Source of the DNA: Candidatus Stackebrandtia excrementipullorum
GTDB lineage: Bacteria > Actinomycetota > Actinomycetes > Mycobacteriales > Micromonosporaceae
Length of the DNA stretch: 57,660 nucleotides
Direction: 5' to 3'
Assembly (NCBI GenBank): GCA_019113825.1
Contig: DXGR01000005.1
Location: forward strand, 1-57,660
In this document: one piece after another, positions 43,353-52,694 of the stretch
How positions within the stretch are numbered: position 1 is the first letter of the stretch
How the letters are laid out: each line of letters opens with the position of its first letter
Program-made: the position numbers and the translations under genes
The notes under the pieces: model-generated
Told to the model about the DNA's origin: nothing
Seen by the model: only the letters and a program-made list of their open reading frames with translations
Databases searched by the model: none

Positions 43353-45265
43353 TTCTTGTCGTCCTCGTCGACGATTTCGGCGTCTACCACGTCGTCACCG
43401 TTGTCGGCCTTGCCCGCGTTACCGGTGTCGGCTCCACTTGCTCCGGCTGCTCCGGCTGCTCCGGCTGCTCCGGCTGCTCCGGCTGCTCCGGCTGCTCCGG
43501 CTGCGCCCGCGGCCCCGTCTTCGTCGGTCTGCTGTGCGGCATACATGGCGGCACCGGCTTCCTGCGACACCTTGATCAAAGCCTCGGTGGTGGTCTTGAT
43601 CTTGTCGAGGTCGCTTCCGCCCAGAGCGGTCTTCAGCTCGGACAGGGAGCTTTCGATCTCGCCCTTCTTGTCCGCTGGAATCTGCTCACCGGATTCGGCC
43701 AGCAGTTTCTCCGTCTGGTAGACCCAGGTTTCGCCGAGGTTGCGCGTCTCGGCTTCTTCCTTACGCTGGCGGTCTTCGTCGGCGTGGTCTTGAGCGTCAC
43801 GCATCATCCGCTCGATGTCGTCCTTGGGCAGCGACGAGCCACCGGTGATCGTCATCGACTGCGCCTTGTTCGTGGCGGTGTCCTTGGCCGAAACGTTCAC
43901 GATGCCGTTGGCATCGATGTCGAAGCTGACCTCGATCTTCGGCACACCGCGCGGCGCCGGCGGGATACCGGTGAGCTCGAACGTGCCGAGCTTCTTGTTG
44001 TAGGCCGCGATTTCACGCTCACCCTGGAACACCTGGATCAGCACCGACGGCTGATTGTCGTCGGCGGTGGTGAAGCTTTCCGAACGGTTCGTCGGGATGG
44101 TGGTGTTGCGTTCGATCAGTTTCGTGAAGATGCCGCCCTTGGTTTCGATGCCCAGGCTCAGGGGCGTGACATCGAGGAGCAGAACGTCCTTGACCTCACC
44201 CTTAAGGACACCGGCCTGGAGCGCGGCACCGACGGCCACGACCTCATCGGCGTTGACGCCCTTGTGAGCGTCACGGCCCAGGATCTCCTTGACCAGGCCG
44301 GCGATGGCCGGCATACGGGTCGATCCACCGACCAGAATGACGTGGTCGATGGCCGAAACCTTGACGCCCGCGTCGCGCACGGCCTGCTCGAAAGGCTTCT
44401 TGCAGCGGTCGCGCAGGTCGGCGGTCATCTTCTCGAACTCGGCGCGCGTGAGATTCAGGTCCAGGTGCAACGGACCGTCGGGGCCTGCGGTGATGTACGG
44501 CAGGTTGATGGAGGTCTGCGTGGCCGCAGACAGCTCGATCTTCGCCTTCTCCGCGGCTTCCTTCAACCGCTGCAACGCCATCTTGTCCTTGGACAGGTCG
44601 ACGCCGTACTGACCGTTGAAGGTCTTCACCAGGTGGTCGATGAGACGGTCGTCCCAGTCGTCACCGCCGAGGTGGTTGTCACCGTTGGTGGCCTTGACCT
44701 CGACGACTCCCTCACCGATCTCCAGAACCGAGACGTCGAAGGTACCGCCGCCGAGGTCGAAGACCAGGATCGTCTGGTCGCTGTCGCTCTTGTCCAACCC
44801 GTAGGCCAACGCCGCCGCGGTGGGCTCGTTGACGATGCGCGAAACATTGAACCCGGCGATCTCGCCGGCTTCCTTGGTGGCGGTCCGCTCGGCGTCGCTG
44901 AAGTACGCCGGGACGGTGATGACCGCGTCGCTGATGGTTTCACCCAGGTACGCCTCGGCGTCGCGCTTGAGCTTCATCAGCGTGCGGGCGCTGATCTCCT
45001 GCGCGGTGTAGTGCTTGCCGTCGATGTCAATGGACCAGTCCGAACCCATGTGACGTTTGACCGAGCGGATGGTGCGGTCGGGGTTGGTGACCGCCTGCCG
45101 TTTGGCGACCTCTCCGACAAGAACCTCGCCGTTCTTGGCGAACGCCACGATCGACGGCGTGGTGCGGGCCCCTTCGGCGTTGGTGATGACCGCGGGCTCA
45201 CCGCCTTCAAGAACACTGACGCAGGAGTTTGTCGTTCCCAGGTCGATTCCGACCGCACGTGCCAT
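43349..45265 (-). CDS. dnaK: chaperone protein DnaK (Hsp70)
   Basis: This 638-residue Hsp70 has the ATPase domain ([43 protein letters not shown]), the linker [12 protein letters not shown], a substrate-binding domain and a C-terminus ending in [11 protein letters not shown]. The lid tail contains a stretch of alternating GAA units encoded by seven perfect 9-bp DNA repeats. It is the first gene of the dnaK-grpE-dnaJ-hspR operon. The ATG at 45265 has GGGGGAG six bases upstream; the frame is open to 45331. Confidence 0.97.
   Translation of the reverse strand: MARAVGIDLGTTNSCVSVLEGGEPAVITNAEGARTTPSIVAFAKNGEVLVGEVAKRQAVTNPDRTIRSVKRHMGSDWSIDIDGKHYTAQEISARTLMKLKRDAEAYLGETISDAVITVPAYFSDAERTATKEAGEIAGFNVSRIVNEPTAAALAYGLDKSDSDQTILVFDLGGGTFDVSVLEIGEGVVEVKATNGDNHLGGDDWDDRLIDHLVKTFNGQYGVDLSKDKMALQRLKEAAEKAKIELSAATQTSINLPYITAGPDGPLHLDLNLTRAEFEKMTADLRDRCKKPFEQAVRDAGVKVSAIDHVILVGGSTRMPAIAGLVKEILGRDAHKGVNADEVVAVGAALQAGVLKGEVKDVLLLDVTPLSLGIETKGGIFTKLIERNTTIPTNRSESFTTADDNQPSVLIQVFQGEREIAAYNKKLGTFELTGIPPAPRGVPKIEVSFDIDANGIVNVSAKDTATNKAQSMTITGGSSLPKDDIERMMRDAQDHADEDRQRKEEAETRNLGETWVYQTEKLLAESGEQIPADKKGEIESSLSELKTALGGSDLDKIKTTTEALIKVSQEAGAAMYAAQQTDEDGAAGAAGAAGAAGAAGAAGAAGAAGASGADTGNAGKADNGDDVVDAEIVDEDDKK
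43441..43503. repeat. 9-bp minisatellite inside dnaK (7 perfect copies)
   Basis: Seven exact copies of CTCCGGCTG run in tandem. On the coding strand they give alternating Ala-Gly-Ala units in the unstructured C-terminal tail of DnaK. Being 9 bp long, gains or losses keep the frame. Confidence 0.9.
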
Positions 45266-45311
45266 GTGTTGCTCCCCCAAAAGAGTGGATACCGTCAAAA
45301 CAGCCGCTCGG

Positions 45312-45332
45312 GTTGAGCCGCCTGGACTCAAT
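45312..45332 (-). promoter_or_regulatory. HAIR-like HspR operator (promoter-proximal)
   Basis: GTTGAGC-N7-ACTCAAT matches the HspR operator consensus CTTGAGT-N7-ACTCAAG at the core TTGAG and CTCAA positions. It sits just downstream of, and touching, the dnaK -10 box. Confidence 0.75.
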
Positions 45333-45359
45333 GTTGCGTCGGGAACCGGCGATTGTCAA
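45331..45359 (-). promoter_or_regulatory. dnaK promoter
   Basis: On the minus strand, TTGACA (45359-45354) and CAACAT (45336-45331) are separated by 17 bases. The -35 box is a perfect consensus and the -10 box is weak. It is bracketed by two HAIR-like sites. Confidence 0.65.
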
Positions 45360-45366
45360 GTCGAAA

Positions 45367-45387
45367 ATTGAGTCGAGGGCGCTCAAG
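45367..45387 (-). promoter_or_regulatory. HAIR-like HspR operator (promoter-distal)
   Basis: ATTGAGT-N7-GCTCAAG is a second match to the HspR operator, seven bases upstream of the -35 box. Together with the other site it flanks the whole promoter. Confidence 0.75.
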
Positions 45388-45566
45388 GTAGCGCGTTGGC
45401 CTGCGTCGACTCGCCCGACACGGAGCCGCCCAACGATCATCAGCGGCCGGTGCCGCCGTAGGCTGATTTGGTAATCGGGTTGTTCACCGCACGGCCGACG
45501 GATTGTCACGTCGGCTTTCGGTGCCGACTACGCCAGACATCTGAACACTCACATAAGAAGTGGTGA

Positions 45567-46859
<1,293 letters not shown>

Positions 46860-47032
46860 CGAGGCCGACCGGCGACCGAGAATGTGGCCGCAGCATGGTC
46901 GGGCAGGTTGGCGACCACGCTGGCGAACCTGGCGGTCGCCGGTCATACTGTGTGGGCGAGGCGAGGAATCGGTGCCGCACCGGCGAAGGCGCGTCGCGAC
47001 ACGAAGCCGATACACATGCAGGAGACAAGTCG

Positions 47033-48196
47033 ATGGGGCGCACGCTAGGGCCGTTTACCGACGTGTCCACAGCGCGAGTCGACGGCGCCTACGAGATTTA
47101 CGAGGGCACCGACGACGAAGGCCGCAACATCGAGATCCTGACGTTGGGTATTTCGTCCTCCAAGGACCCGTCGCGGCGTGCTCTGCTGTCCGACACGGTC
47201 GCCTGGGCGCACGCCACGCGTGGACCGGCCGACGCGCCCATTCTCAAAGCCGATCTCAACGACGAGCAGCCGTACGTGGTGACACTGCGGCAGACCGGGT
47301 ACCGCGGTGTTGAACGCATGCTGGAGCGCATGCTCGCGATGGGCCCGGCCACAGGTCCGTTGCCCATGACGACCGGGGCGACCACGGGCCAGATTCCGCG
47401 CGTTGTCCACCAGCACAGCAACCCGCACGGTATTCCCGCCGTTCCGGGCTCTCCAGCCGGGTCGCCGGTGACTCCGAATTCGCCGATGACGCCGTATCTC
47501 ACCGCGGCGAAGCGGACGCGCCCCGGCTGGCTCATCCCCATCGTGATCATGTTGAGCCTCATCGTCCTGGGCGGTGGGGCCTTTGTCGTGGTCCTGGGGT
47601 TGGGTAGCGGCGACGACATGGTCGCCGACGCGCAGGAGGAACCGCCGCCGATGCACGACGGTGCCGAACCCGACGTCTCGCTCAATCTGCCGGAGTACCT
47701 TGCGGACCTGCCGCCGGTGGACCTCTTCGGTCCACGGTTTGAGGGCGCCGAAGGCACGGTGGTGCAACCGCCGGGCTGGCCGTTCGCGTTCCGGGTCCCG
47801 GACGGTTGGAACTGTCAAACGGGCGATCCCGAACACCTGATGCCGGTTCTCACGTGCAAGGGCAGCAACGGAGATAACGACGCCGCCCCCGACGCGCTTC
47901 ATCTGGAGCTGGTGCCCTGCCCCGGCGAGTGTGGCCCCCGGCAGCGCGAGGCGTTGGAGGCCGACTGGAACTCCGACCCGGCCGACCGCTACGACGACGA
48001 CACCCTGTACTTCGAATCCGGTTCCGCATCCGAATACGAGCTGTCGGTGAGTCGGTTCATCACGCCGCAGCAGAACGCCGAACTCAACCCCGAGCATCTC
48101 CAACTCATCGTGTCCGGCATGAGTTCGACAGGTGACTCGACGCCGTTGCGGCAGTCGATCAACGACATCGTGACCCAGACCCAGACCGTCGATTGA
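47033..48196 (+). CDS. single-pass membrane protein of unknown function
   Basis: This 387-residue protein has a cytosolic N-terminal domain of about 110 residues (GPFTDVSTARVDGAYEIYEGTDDEGRNIEIL onwards). A Pro/Thr/Gly-rich linker and one membrane helix (about 163-188, WLIPIVIMLSLIVLGGGAFVVVLG) follow. An external C-terminal half of about 200 residues with several cysteines (NCQTGD, LTCKG, PCPGECG) may form disulfides. I do not recognise a family. CAGGAG lies eight bases before the ATG. Convergent with the PP2C-like gene. Confidence 0.8.
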   Translation: MGRTLGPFTDVSTARVDGAYEIYEGTDDEGRNIEILTLGISSSKDPSRRALLSDTVAWAHATRGPADAPILKADLNDEQPYVVTLRQTGYRGVERMLERMLAMGPATGPLPMTTGATTGQIPRVVHQHSNPHGIPAVPGSPAGSPVTPNSPMTPYLTAAKRTRPGWLIPIVIMLSLIVLGGGAFVVVLGLGSGDDMVADAQEEPPPMHDGAEPDVSLNLPEYLADLPPVDLFGPRFEGAEGTVVQPPGWPFAFRVPDGWNCQTGDPEHLMPVLTCKGSNGDNDAAPDALHLELVPCPGECGPRQREALEADWNSDPADRYDDDTLYFESGSASEYELSVSRFITPQQNAELNPEHLQLIVSGMSSTGDSTPLRQSINDIVTQTQTVD

Positions 48197-48272
48197 CGTG
48201 GTGGGCGCGGTCGCGCCGAATCGTCGTGTGAGCGCGGACCGAAAGACACCCGGTCGAGGTCGCTCACGTTAC

Positions 48273-48306
48273 CGACGTCGCGCCCGAACCATCGGGCACG
48301 ACGTCG
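48273..48306. terminator. terminator between convergent genes
   Basis: CGACGTCGCGCCCGA (48273-48287) pairs with TCGGGCACGACGTCG (48292-48306) at 14 of 15 positions around a 4-nt loop. Confidence 0.8.
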
Positions 48307-48370
48307 ACGGCGGTACTTCGGAGAACGTCGGGGTCGTGCAGGTCACATGCGCCGACCGCCGCCAACAGGC

Positions 48371-49216
48371 CTAAAACCGGCAGAACGCGACGGTGGCGTC
48401 GTCCTGGACCCGATCGCGGCGCCATTGTTTGGCCGTCGGGTCCGACTCTTCCAGTTTTCGTGTCCTGGTGATGATCTCTTCGGGGCCGTGTGAATCGGCC
48501 AGGTTCAACAGGCCCAGCCACGTCAGTTGACCGAACGGCGACACCAGTCGGGTGGCGCCGTCGCTGGCCAGCAGCGCGCGCCTGGCCTGGGAGCGGCTCA
48601 ACTGTCCCGCCACGGCTCGGTAGGCGCTTTGGGGGTCTGCCGCCGCGATCGGGAACCCGTCCGGCCGGTTACGCATGCGGGTAAGCCGGGCGGCCCGTCG
48701 ACGGGCGATGTCGAGGAACGGCGGGGTGCCGTACTCGGTATCGCCGTAGTCCTCCAGGTTGAGTCGTGCGTAACGGTCGTCGGTCAGAACGATCGGTTCT
48801 TCGCTGCCGTCGTCGACGACGAGTGTGGCGTTCGACAGGATCAGGTATTCGACGGTTTCCTGGTTTTGTCGCACTACGACAACGGTCGCCGCAGGCGTCT
48901 CGGGATGCTTGAGGTCGCAACGGCCGTGGTGAGCCGATGCCGTTTCGGCCAATGCGGTGGCGAGCACATCCGGTAGCGGCGCCGCCAGGTCGGCGCCGGT
49001 GCGCAATAGCGCGGTGCCGAGGGTCTTCACATACCAGGACAGGCCGTGGACACAGTGGCGCTCGGTGTCGTCGTCGAGCGCGTCGCCCATGCCGCCGCCG
49101 CCTAGGACGACCACCATGTCGGGGCCGCTGCCGAGCCAGTCCTCGTTCTCTTTGAAGGGACGTGTCGGGGTGGAAACGCCGGTGACTTTCACGGTGTTGA
49201 GTCTGACACGTGTCAA
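48371..49216 (-). CDS. PP2C-like phosphatase domain protein with altered metal site
   Basis: This protein of about 281 residues follows the plan of actinobacterial PP2C-domain proteins. It has KENEDWLGSGPDMVVVL, then CVHGLSWYVKTLG, ILSNATLVV, LLASDGATR and the terminal DDATVAFCRF. In the second motif the usual V-L-D-G is V-L-G-G, and the usual G-D of the central strand is S-N. The first (NED) and last (DDAT) aspartates remain. It may be a weak phosphatase or a pseudo-phosphatase. The start is uncertain: TTG 49216 keeps the first strand, and GTG at 49270 or 49192 is also in frame. It is divergent from the next gene. Confidence 0.75.
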   Translation of the reverse strand: MTRVRLNTVKVTGVSTPTRPFKENEDWLGSGPDMVVVLGGGGMGDALDDDTERHCVHGLSWYVKTLGTALLRTGADLAAPLPDVLATALAETASAHHGRCDLKHPETPAATVVVVRQNQETVEYLILSNATLVVDDGSEEPIVLTDDRYARLNLEDYGDTEYGTPPFLDIARRRAARLTRMRNRPDGFPIAAADPQSAYRAVAGQLSRSQARRALLASDGATRLVSPFGQLTWLGLLNLADSHGPEEIITRTRKLEESDPTAKQWRRDRVQDDATVAFCRF

Positions 49217-49256
49217 TGACTGGACGAACCCGTAGTAAGCGTCGACACTTGTCCTT

Positions 49257-49934
49257 ATGTCGCTTCCCACGCCTGTGCTGGATCTCGCCTCCGATGTGGT
49301 GCCCGATGCCGAGGATCAGGGCAAACTGGCGTTTGCCTATGCCTACGGACCGCTACTGAACGGTTTCGGTGGCGATGACGAACTCGGGCTTGTCTGTGTG
49401 TGGGATCACGACGTGGTGCCCGACGGTGTTCCGGCCAAGGCCGAACACATGACTCAACGTGAGTTCGACGCCGCCGTGTCGACGGTCGCGGAAGGGCGGG
49501 TATGGCAGGCCTCGGAGCGAAAATCACTCACCGATGTTGCCGCGTTCGCATACGGTGTGCTGTTGTCCGATGACGAGGGTGCCGGGACGGCGGCACGTGG
49601 CACCGTCGGTGATTTTCCGGTTGCCCTTGCCCAGACGACCGGGCGGCGACTGGCCGTGGAGGCGGGCCGTGTGGATCGTCTCCTCGTGGACGAGCCCGAC
49701 CGCTGGTTGCGAGCCGACATCCTGTCGACGGCTTTGTACGGTGCGTACGTGGCCTGGTTCTCCGCCCACGAGCGTTATTTTCCGGGGGCGCGGTGGAGGG
49801 CCGAATACGCACGGTATTTCGAGTTCGACGTCGCTGTGCTGGAGTTGGAAGATGCGTTGTGGCGCGCCGACGGGCCCGGTGAGACGGCCGACTGCTACCG
49901 CAAGTTCACCGAACTCATTTTGAACGATTTGTAG
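49257..49934 (+). CDS. cytosolic protein of unknown function
   Basis: This 225-residue protein is acidic and soluble, with no signal peptide or membrane helix. LAFAYAYGPLLNGFGGDDELGLVCVWD near the start vaguely recalls nucleotidyltransferase-fold proteins (G-S/P-x-x-x-G... D-x-D), but the metal aspartates are not convincing. The C-terminal part is helical (WRAEYARYFEFDVAVLELEDALW). I do not recognise a family. It is transcribed divergently from the PP2C-like gene across about 40 bases. Confidence 0.7.
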   Translation: MSLPTPVLDLASDVVPDAEDQGKLAFAYAYGPLLNGFGGDDELGLVCVWDHDVVPDGVPAKAEHMTQREFDAAVSTVAEGRVWQASERKSLTDVAAFAYGVLLSDDEGAGTAARGTVGDFPVALAQTTGRRLAVEAGRVDRLLVDEPDRWLRADILSTALYGAYVAWFSAHERYFPGARWRAEYARYFEFDVAVLELEDALWRADGPGETADCYRKFTELILNDL

Positions 49935-49936
49935 GT

Positions 49937-50383
49937 TCAGCGACGGAAAAACGCGTTGGCCGACGGCGAGAGGAGCAGACCGATCGCCGTCACGGCGCCG
50001 CACGAGCCCAGGACGGTGAACAGGATTTTGGCTCCGTCGACGTAAAGCGGGTCGAACAGCGCCCGGACCGTCAGGATGAGTGGGTAGACGACGAGCCCGC
50101 CGGCCACGGCGACCAGACAGATCCTGGCCCAGGCTTCGCCGCGCATCAGCCCGGGAACCATGACGACGACCAACACGATGGCGATGACCAGGAACGCCCC
50201 GATGACGAGGGCCTCGGTCAACGCTGCGGAACGTTTCGAGAGGGTATCGCCGTAATAGACGGTGTAGCCGGGCACACGGTTCAAGGTGCGGTAGACGAAG
50301 ACCGTGATGAGGACGGCGAAAACGAGGCATTCGGAACTAAGCAGGTAGACCGCTGCCTTGACACTGCGGGGACGCTCGGGCAC
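49937..50383 (-). CDS. four-helix membrane protein of unknown function
   Basis: This 148-residue protein has four hydrophobic segments: about 9-30, 58-80, 88-106 and 122-140. It has a short polar loop (GYTVYYGDTLSKRS) and a basic C-terminus (NAFFRR). I do not recognise a family. The GTG at 50383 has AGGAAAGG upstream. Its stop is two bases past the stop of the convergent gene at 49934. Confidence 0.7.
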   Translation of the reverse strand: MPERPRSVKAAVYLLSSECLVFAVLITVFVYRTLNRVPGYTVYYGDTLSKRSAALTEALVIGAFLVIAIVLVVVMVPGLMRGEAWARICLVAVAGGLVVYPLILTVRALFDPLYVDGAKILFTVLGSCGAVTAIGLLLSPSANAFFRR

Positions 50384-50513
50384 GGTCGACCTTTCCTGTT
50401 CGGGCAGCCACGGGCATGGCGGCGGTCAAGCCAGCCTATGGGGCCGGGGAACCTTCGCGCTTCCTCCGTAACGTCATCTCGACACGGGCGATCGGGGCGA
50501 AATCGATACCCGG

Positions 50514-50543
50514 TTGCGGTAGCGAATCGGGGCCCGATAACAT
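50514..50543 (+). promoter_or_regulatory. tRNA-Arg promoter
   Basis: TTGCGG (50514-50519) and ATAACA (50537-50542) are 17 bases apart. The -10 box ends 26 bases before the mature tRNA. Confidence 0.5.
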
Positions 50544-50568
50544 TGCCGGAGTCAGCGCAGCTGACCGA

Positions 50569-50644
50569 GCGCTCGTAGCTCAACGGATAGAGCATCTGAC
50601 TACGGATCAGAAGGTTTGGGGTTCGAATCCCTACGAGCGCGCCA
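50569..50644 (+). tRNA. tRNA-Arg (anticodon ACG)
   Basis: The acceptor arms GCGCTCG (50569-50575) and CGAGCGC (50634-50640) pair perfectly. The anticodon stem TCTGA/TCAGA encloses the loop CTACGGA, giving anticodon ACG. GGTTCGAATCC forms the T-loop. The discriminator G and a DNA-encoded CCA follow at 50641-50644. Confidence 0.96.
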
Positions 50645-50693
50645 CCTGGGAAAAGGTCGATTGAAGGATCAGATCGCTTCTCCCACTTGAAAA

Positions 50694-50718
50694 GGCCGCT
50701 CTCGAGCGGCCGTTTTTG
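50694..50718 (+). terminator. intrinsic terminator after tRNA-Arg
   Basis: GGCCGCT (50694-50700), loop CTCG, AGCGGCC (50705-50711), then a GTTTTTGTTTT U-tract. A classical terminator. Confidence 0.92.
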
Positions 50719-50877
50719 TTTTCGTCGCACCGTGTGGTGTTCTCCGAACGTTTCCTCCAAGCTGAGGTCGCGGGCCTTCCGTCGCCTGCAGAATGTGCTC
50801 ACCGGGGTCTGTGATGTCGATGACGGGCACCGTCGTACACCCACTGGTCGGACACAGGTAAGCGAAGGGGCAAGGCG

Positions 50878-52038
50878 ATGACGGTCTCGAGGTTGAAGAA
50901 CATTCCGGGAATCGGCGTCGACATGGTCGGGGCGGCGGCCGACGACGCGGAAGATCCGGAGTTTCTTCGATTGGAAAACCTCGACACGGATCTTCGTCCG
51001 GCGAGTCTGGCCGTGGAATTGACCAAGGCCGCCACCGAAAGCGACCTGGCCAACAGTTACCTCCCGTTTCGCGGCCACATGTCTCTGCGCGAGGCGGCCG
51101 CCGCTCATGTGGGGCGAATCGCCGGCCGAGTCTACGATCCCGTAACGCAGTGCGTGTCGGTGGCGGGCGGCCTCAACGGTGTATTGAACACACTGCTGGC
51201 CACGGTCGAACCGGGTGACGAGGTCGTCGTGTGCGACCCCGGCTATGCGGGTTTGATCAACCGGATCCGTCTGGTCGGAGGTGTCCCTTATTTCGTCCGG
51301 TCCACACCTACCGCCGATGGTTGGCGGACCGACCCCGCCGCTCTGGCCAATGCGGTCGGGCCTCGCACTGCGGCGGTATTGGTGATGAGCCCGTCCATGC
51401 CCACCGGCGGCGTTCTGGACACCACTCACTGGGACGCGTTGGCGGCGGCTTTGGAGCGGACCGACGCGTGGGTCGTCTATGACGCCGCGATGGAGCGCAT
51501 CCGGTTCGACGGTCGTGCACCCGACCATCCCGCTCGGCATCCGGGCCTCGCCGACCGCACCATCACCGTCGGGTCGGCGTCGAAGGAACTTCGCATGATC
51601 GGGTGGCGTGTCGGCTGGGTCGTCGGCCCGCCCGGGATCATGGCCGACATCGGTCTCGTCGGGTTGACGAACGTCGTGTCTCAGGTGGGTATCGCCCAAC
51701 AGGCGGTTGCGGCCGTTTTGAACGCCGAGGATTCAGAAGCCGACGTGGCGGCGGCCACCGAGATCTGGCGTGAACGATGCGAGGTCGTGCTTGAACAGCT
51801 CGCCGAGTACCCGTGTATACGTCCCGACGGTGGGTGGTCCCTGTTGATCGACACTTCACAGCTCGGTTTGACGCCGGCGGCGACGTCCGGGTTGTTGTTC
51901 GATCGTGCCAAGGTCGCGGCCACACCCATGGACGGGTGGGGCCCCAGCGCCGCGGGTTATCTGCGGATCGTGTTCGCGAACGAGCCCGTTGAACGGCTCG
52001 CCGAACTCCGGGATCGCTTCCACACGGCGCTGGGTTGA
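50878..52038 (+). CDS. PLP-dependent aminotransferase, class I/II
   Basis: This 386-residue fold-type I enzyme has GGLNGVLNTLL, DPGYAG, SPSMPTGGVLD (in place of NPxNPTG), VVYDAAMERI and the PLP lysine K236 in GSASKELRMIGWRVGW. The altered Asn-Pro motif and the SASKE form are typical of aspartate aminotransferase-like proteins with unknown substrates. AAGGGG lies ten bases before the ATG. It is transcribed alone, after the tRNA terminator. Confidence 0.87.
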   Translation: MTVSRLKNIPGIGVDMVGAAADDAEDPEFLRLENLDTDLRPASLAVELTKAATESDLANSYLPFRGHMSLREAAAAHVGRIAGRVYDPVTQCVSVAGGLNGVLNTLLATVEPGDEVVVCDPGYAGLINRIRLVGGVPYFVRSTPTADGWRTDPAALANAVGPRTAAVLVMSPSMPTGGVLDTTHWDALAAALERTDAWVVYDAAMERIRFDGRAPDHPARHPGLADRTITVGSASKELRMIGWRVGWVVGPPGIMADIGLVGLTNVVSQVGIAQQAVAAVLNAEDSEADVAAATEIWRERCEVVLEQLAEYPCIRPDGGWSLLIDTSQLGLTPAATSGLLFDRAKVAATPMDGWGPSAAGYLRIVFANEPVERLAELRDRFHTALG

Positions 52039-52050
52039 CGTCCCCCTTTT

Positions 52051-52083
52051 GCCGGTCGAGAGACGCAACGGCGTACGACCGGC
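52051..52083. terminator. stem-loop between convergent genes
   Basis: GCCGGTCG (52051-52058) pairs with CGACCGGC (52076-52083). Preceded by CCCCCTTTT on the plus strand. It separates the aminotransferase from the CBS gene. Confidence 0.6.
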
Positions 52084-52092
52084 GATGTTTCG

Positions 52093-52521
52093 CTAGTTGT
52101 TCGGCGGCGCCGCGTACACGGCCTGGACGAACTCGGTGAGTTCGGTGTCGGCGAGGTGCCGAGCCAGGTCGGCTTCGCTGATCATGCCGACGAGTTGGTT
52201 GTCGGTCATCACCGGTAGGCGCCTGATCTTGTTGTCGCTCATCATCTGAGCGACCTCGGTGGCATCGGCCTCCGAGTCGATCCATATCAGGCGTTCATCA
52301 CCGAGCTGCCCTGCCGTGATCTCGTTGGGATCGTGCCCGTCGGCTATGCACCGGACGACGATGTCGCGGTCGGTGATGATGCCGTGTAGTCGATTGTCGT
52401 CGCCGCATATCGGCAACGAACCGACCTGAAGGTCACGCATCATCTGTGCGGCCTCGGCCAGCGTCATGGTGGCATCGACGCATGTGGCGCCCGAATTCAT
52501 CATTTCGCGTGCAGTGGTCAT
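52093..52521 (-). CDS. CBS-domain pair protein
   Basis: This 142-residue protein is two CBS domains in tandem. TAREMMNSGATCVDATMTLAEAAQMMRDLQVGSLPI is the first and ITDRDIVVR completes it. DERLIWIDSEADATEVAQMMSDNKIRRLPVMTDNQLVGMISEADLARHL is the second. CBS pairs bind adenine nucleotides or other ligands and regulate partner proteins; the partner is unknown. Similar small CBS proteins in mycobacteria belong to hypoxia regulons. AAGGAG lies nine bases before the ATG at 52521. Confidence 0.88.
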   Translation of the reverse strand: MTTAREMMNSGATCVDATMTLAEAAQMMRDLQVGSLPICGDDNRLHGIITDRDIVVRCIADGHDPNEITAGQLGDERLIWIDSEADATEVAQMMSDNKIRRLPVMTDNQLVGMISEADLARHLADTELTEFVQAVYAAPPNN

Positions 52522-52681
52522 GACGACCAACTCCTTGAATGTGAGGGATTTTGCGATGCCCGGACACGGTCCGCGGCATTCGCTCGCGCCCTCAGATTGA
52601 CACGGAGACGAAACACTCGTTGGGGCTTGACACAATTCGCGTCGATTCCCAGGAAATGCCACGAGACCTGCGCTAAAGGCG

Positions 52682-52687
52682 CAGTAT
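52682..52687 (+). promoter_or_regulatory. -10 box of a leaderless promoter
   Basis: CAGTAT lies seven bases before the ATG at 52695. Confidence 0.5.
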
Positions 52688-52694
52688 CGGCCCT

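Noticed and set aside
43437-43511. The short repeats in dnaK as a CRISPR or mobile element
   Set aside because: They are 9-bp tandem units in frame inside a gene, without spacers.
43784-45316. A 510-codon open frame antisense to dnaK
   Set aside because: Low-complexity V/D/R/G product that mirrors dnaK codons; no ribosome binding site or homology.
50569-50644. tRNA-Arg as an integration (att) site
   Set aside because: No integrase gene or duplicated tRNA end is visible nearby.
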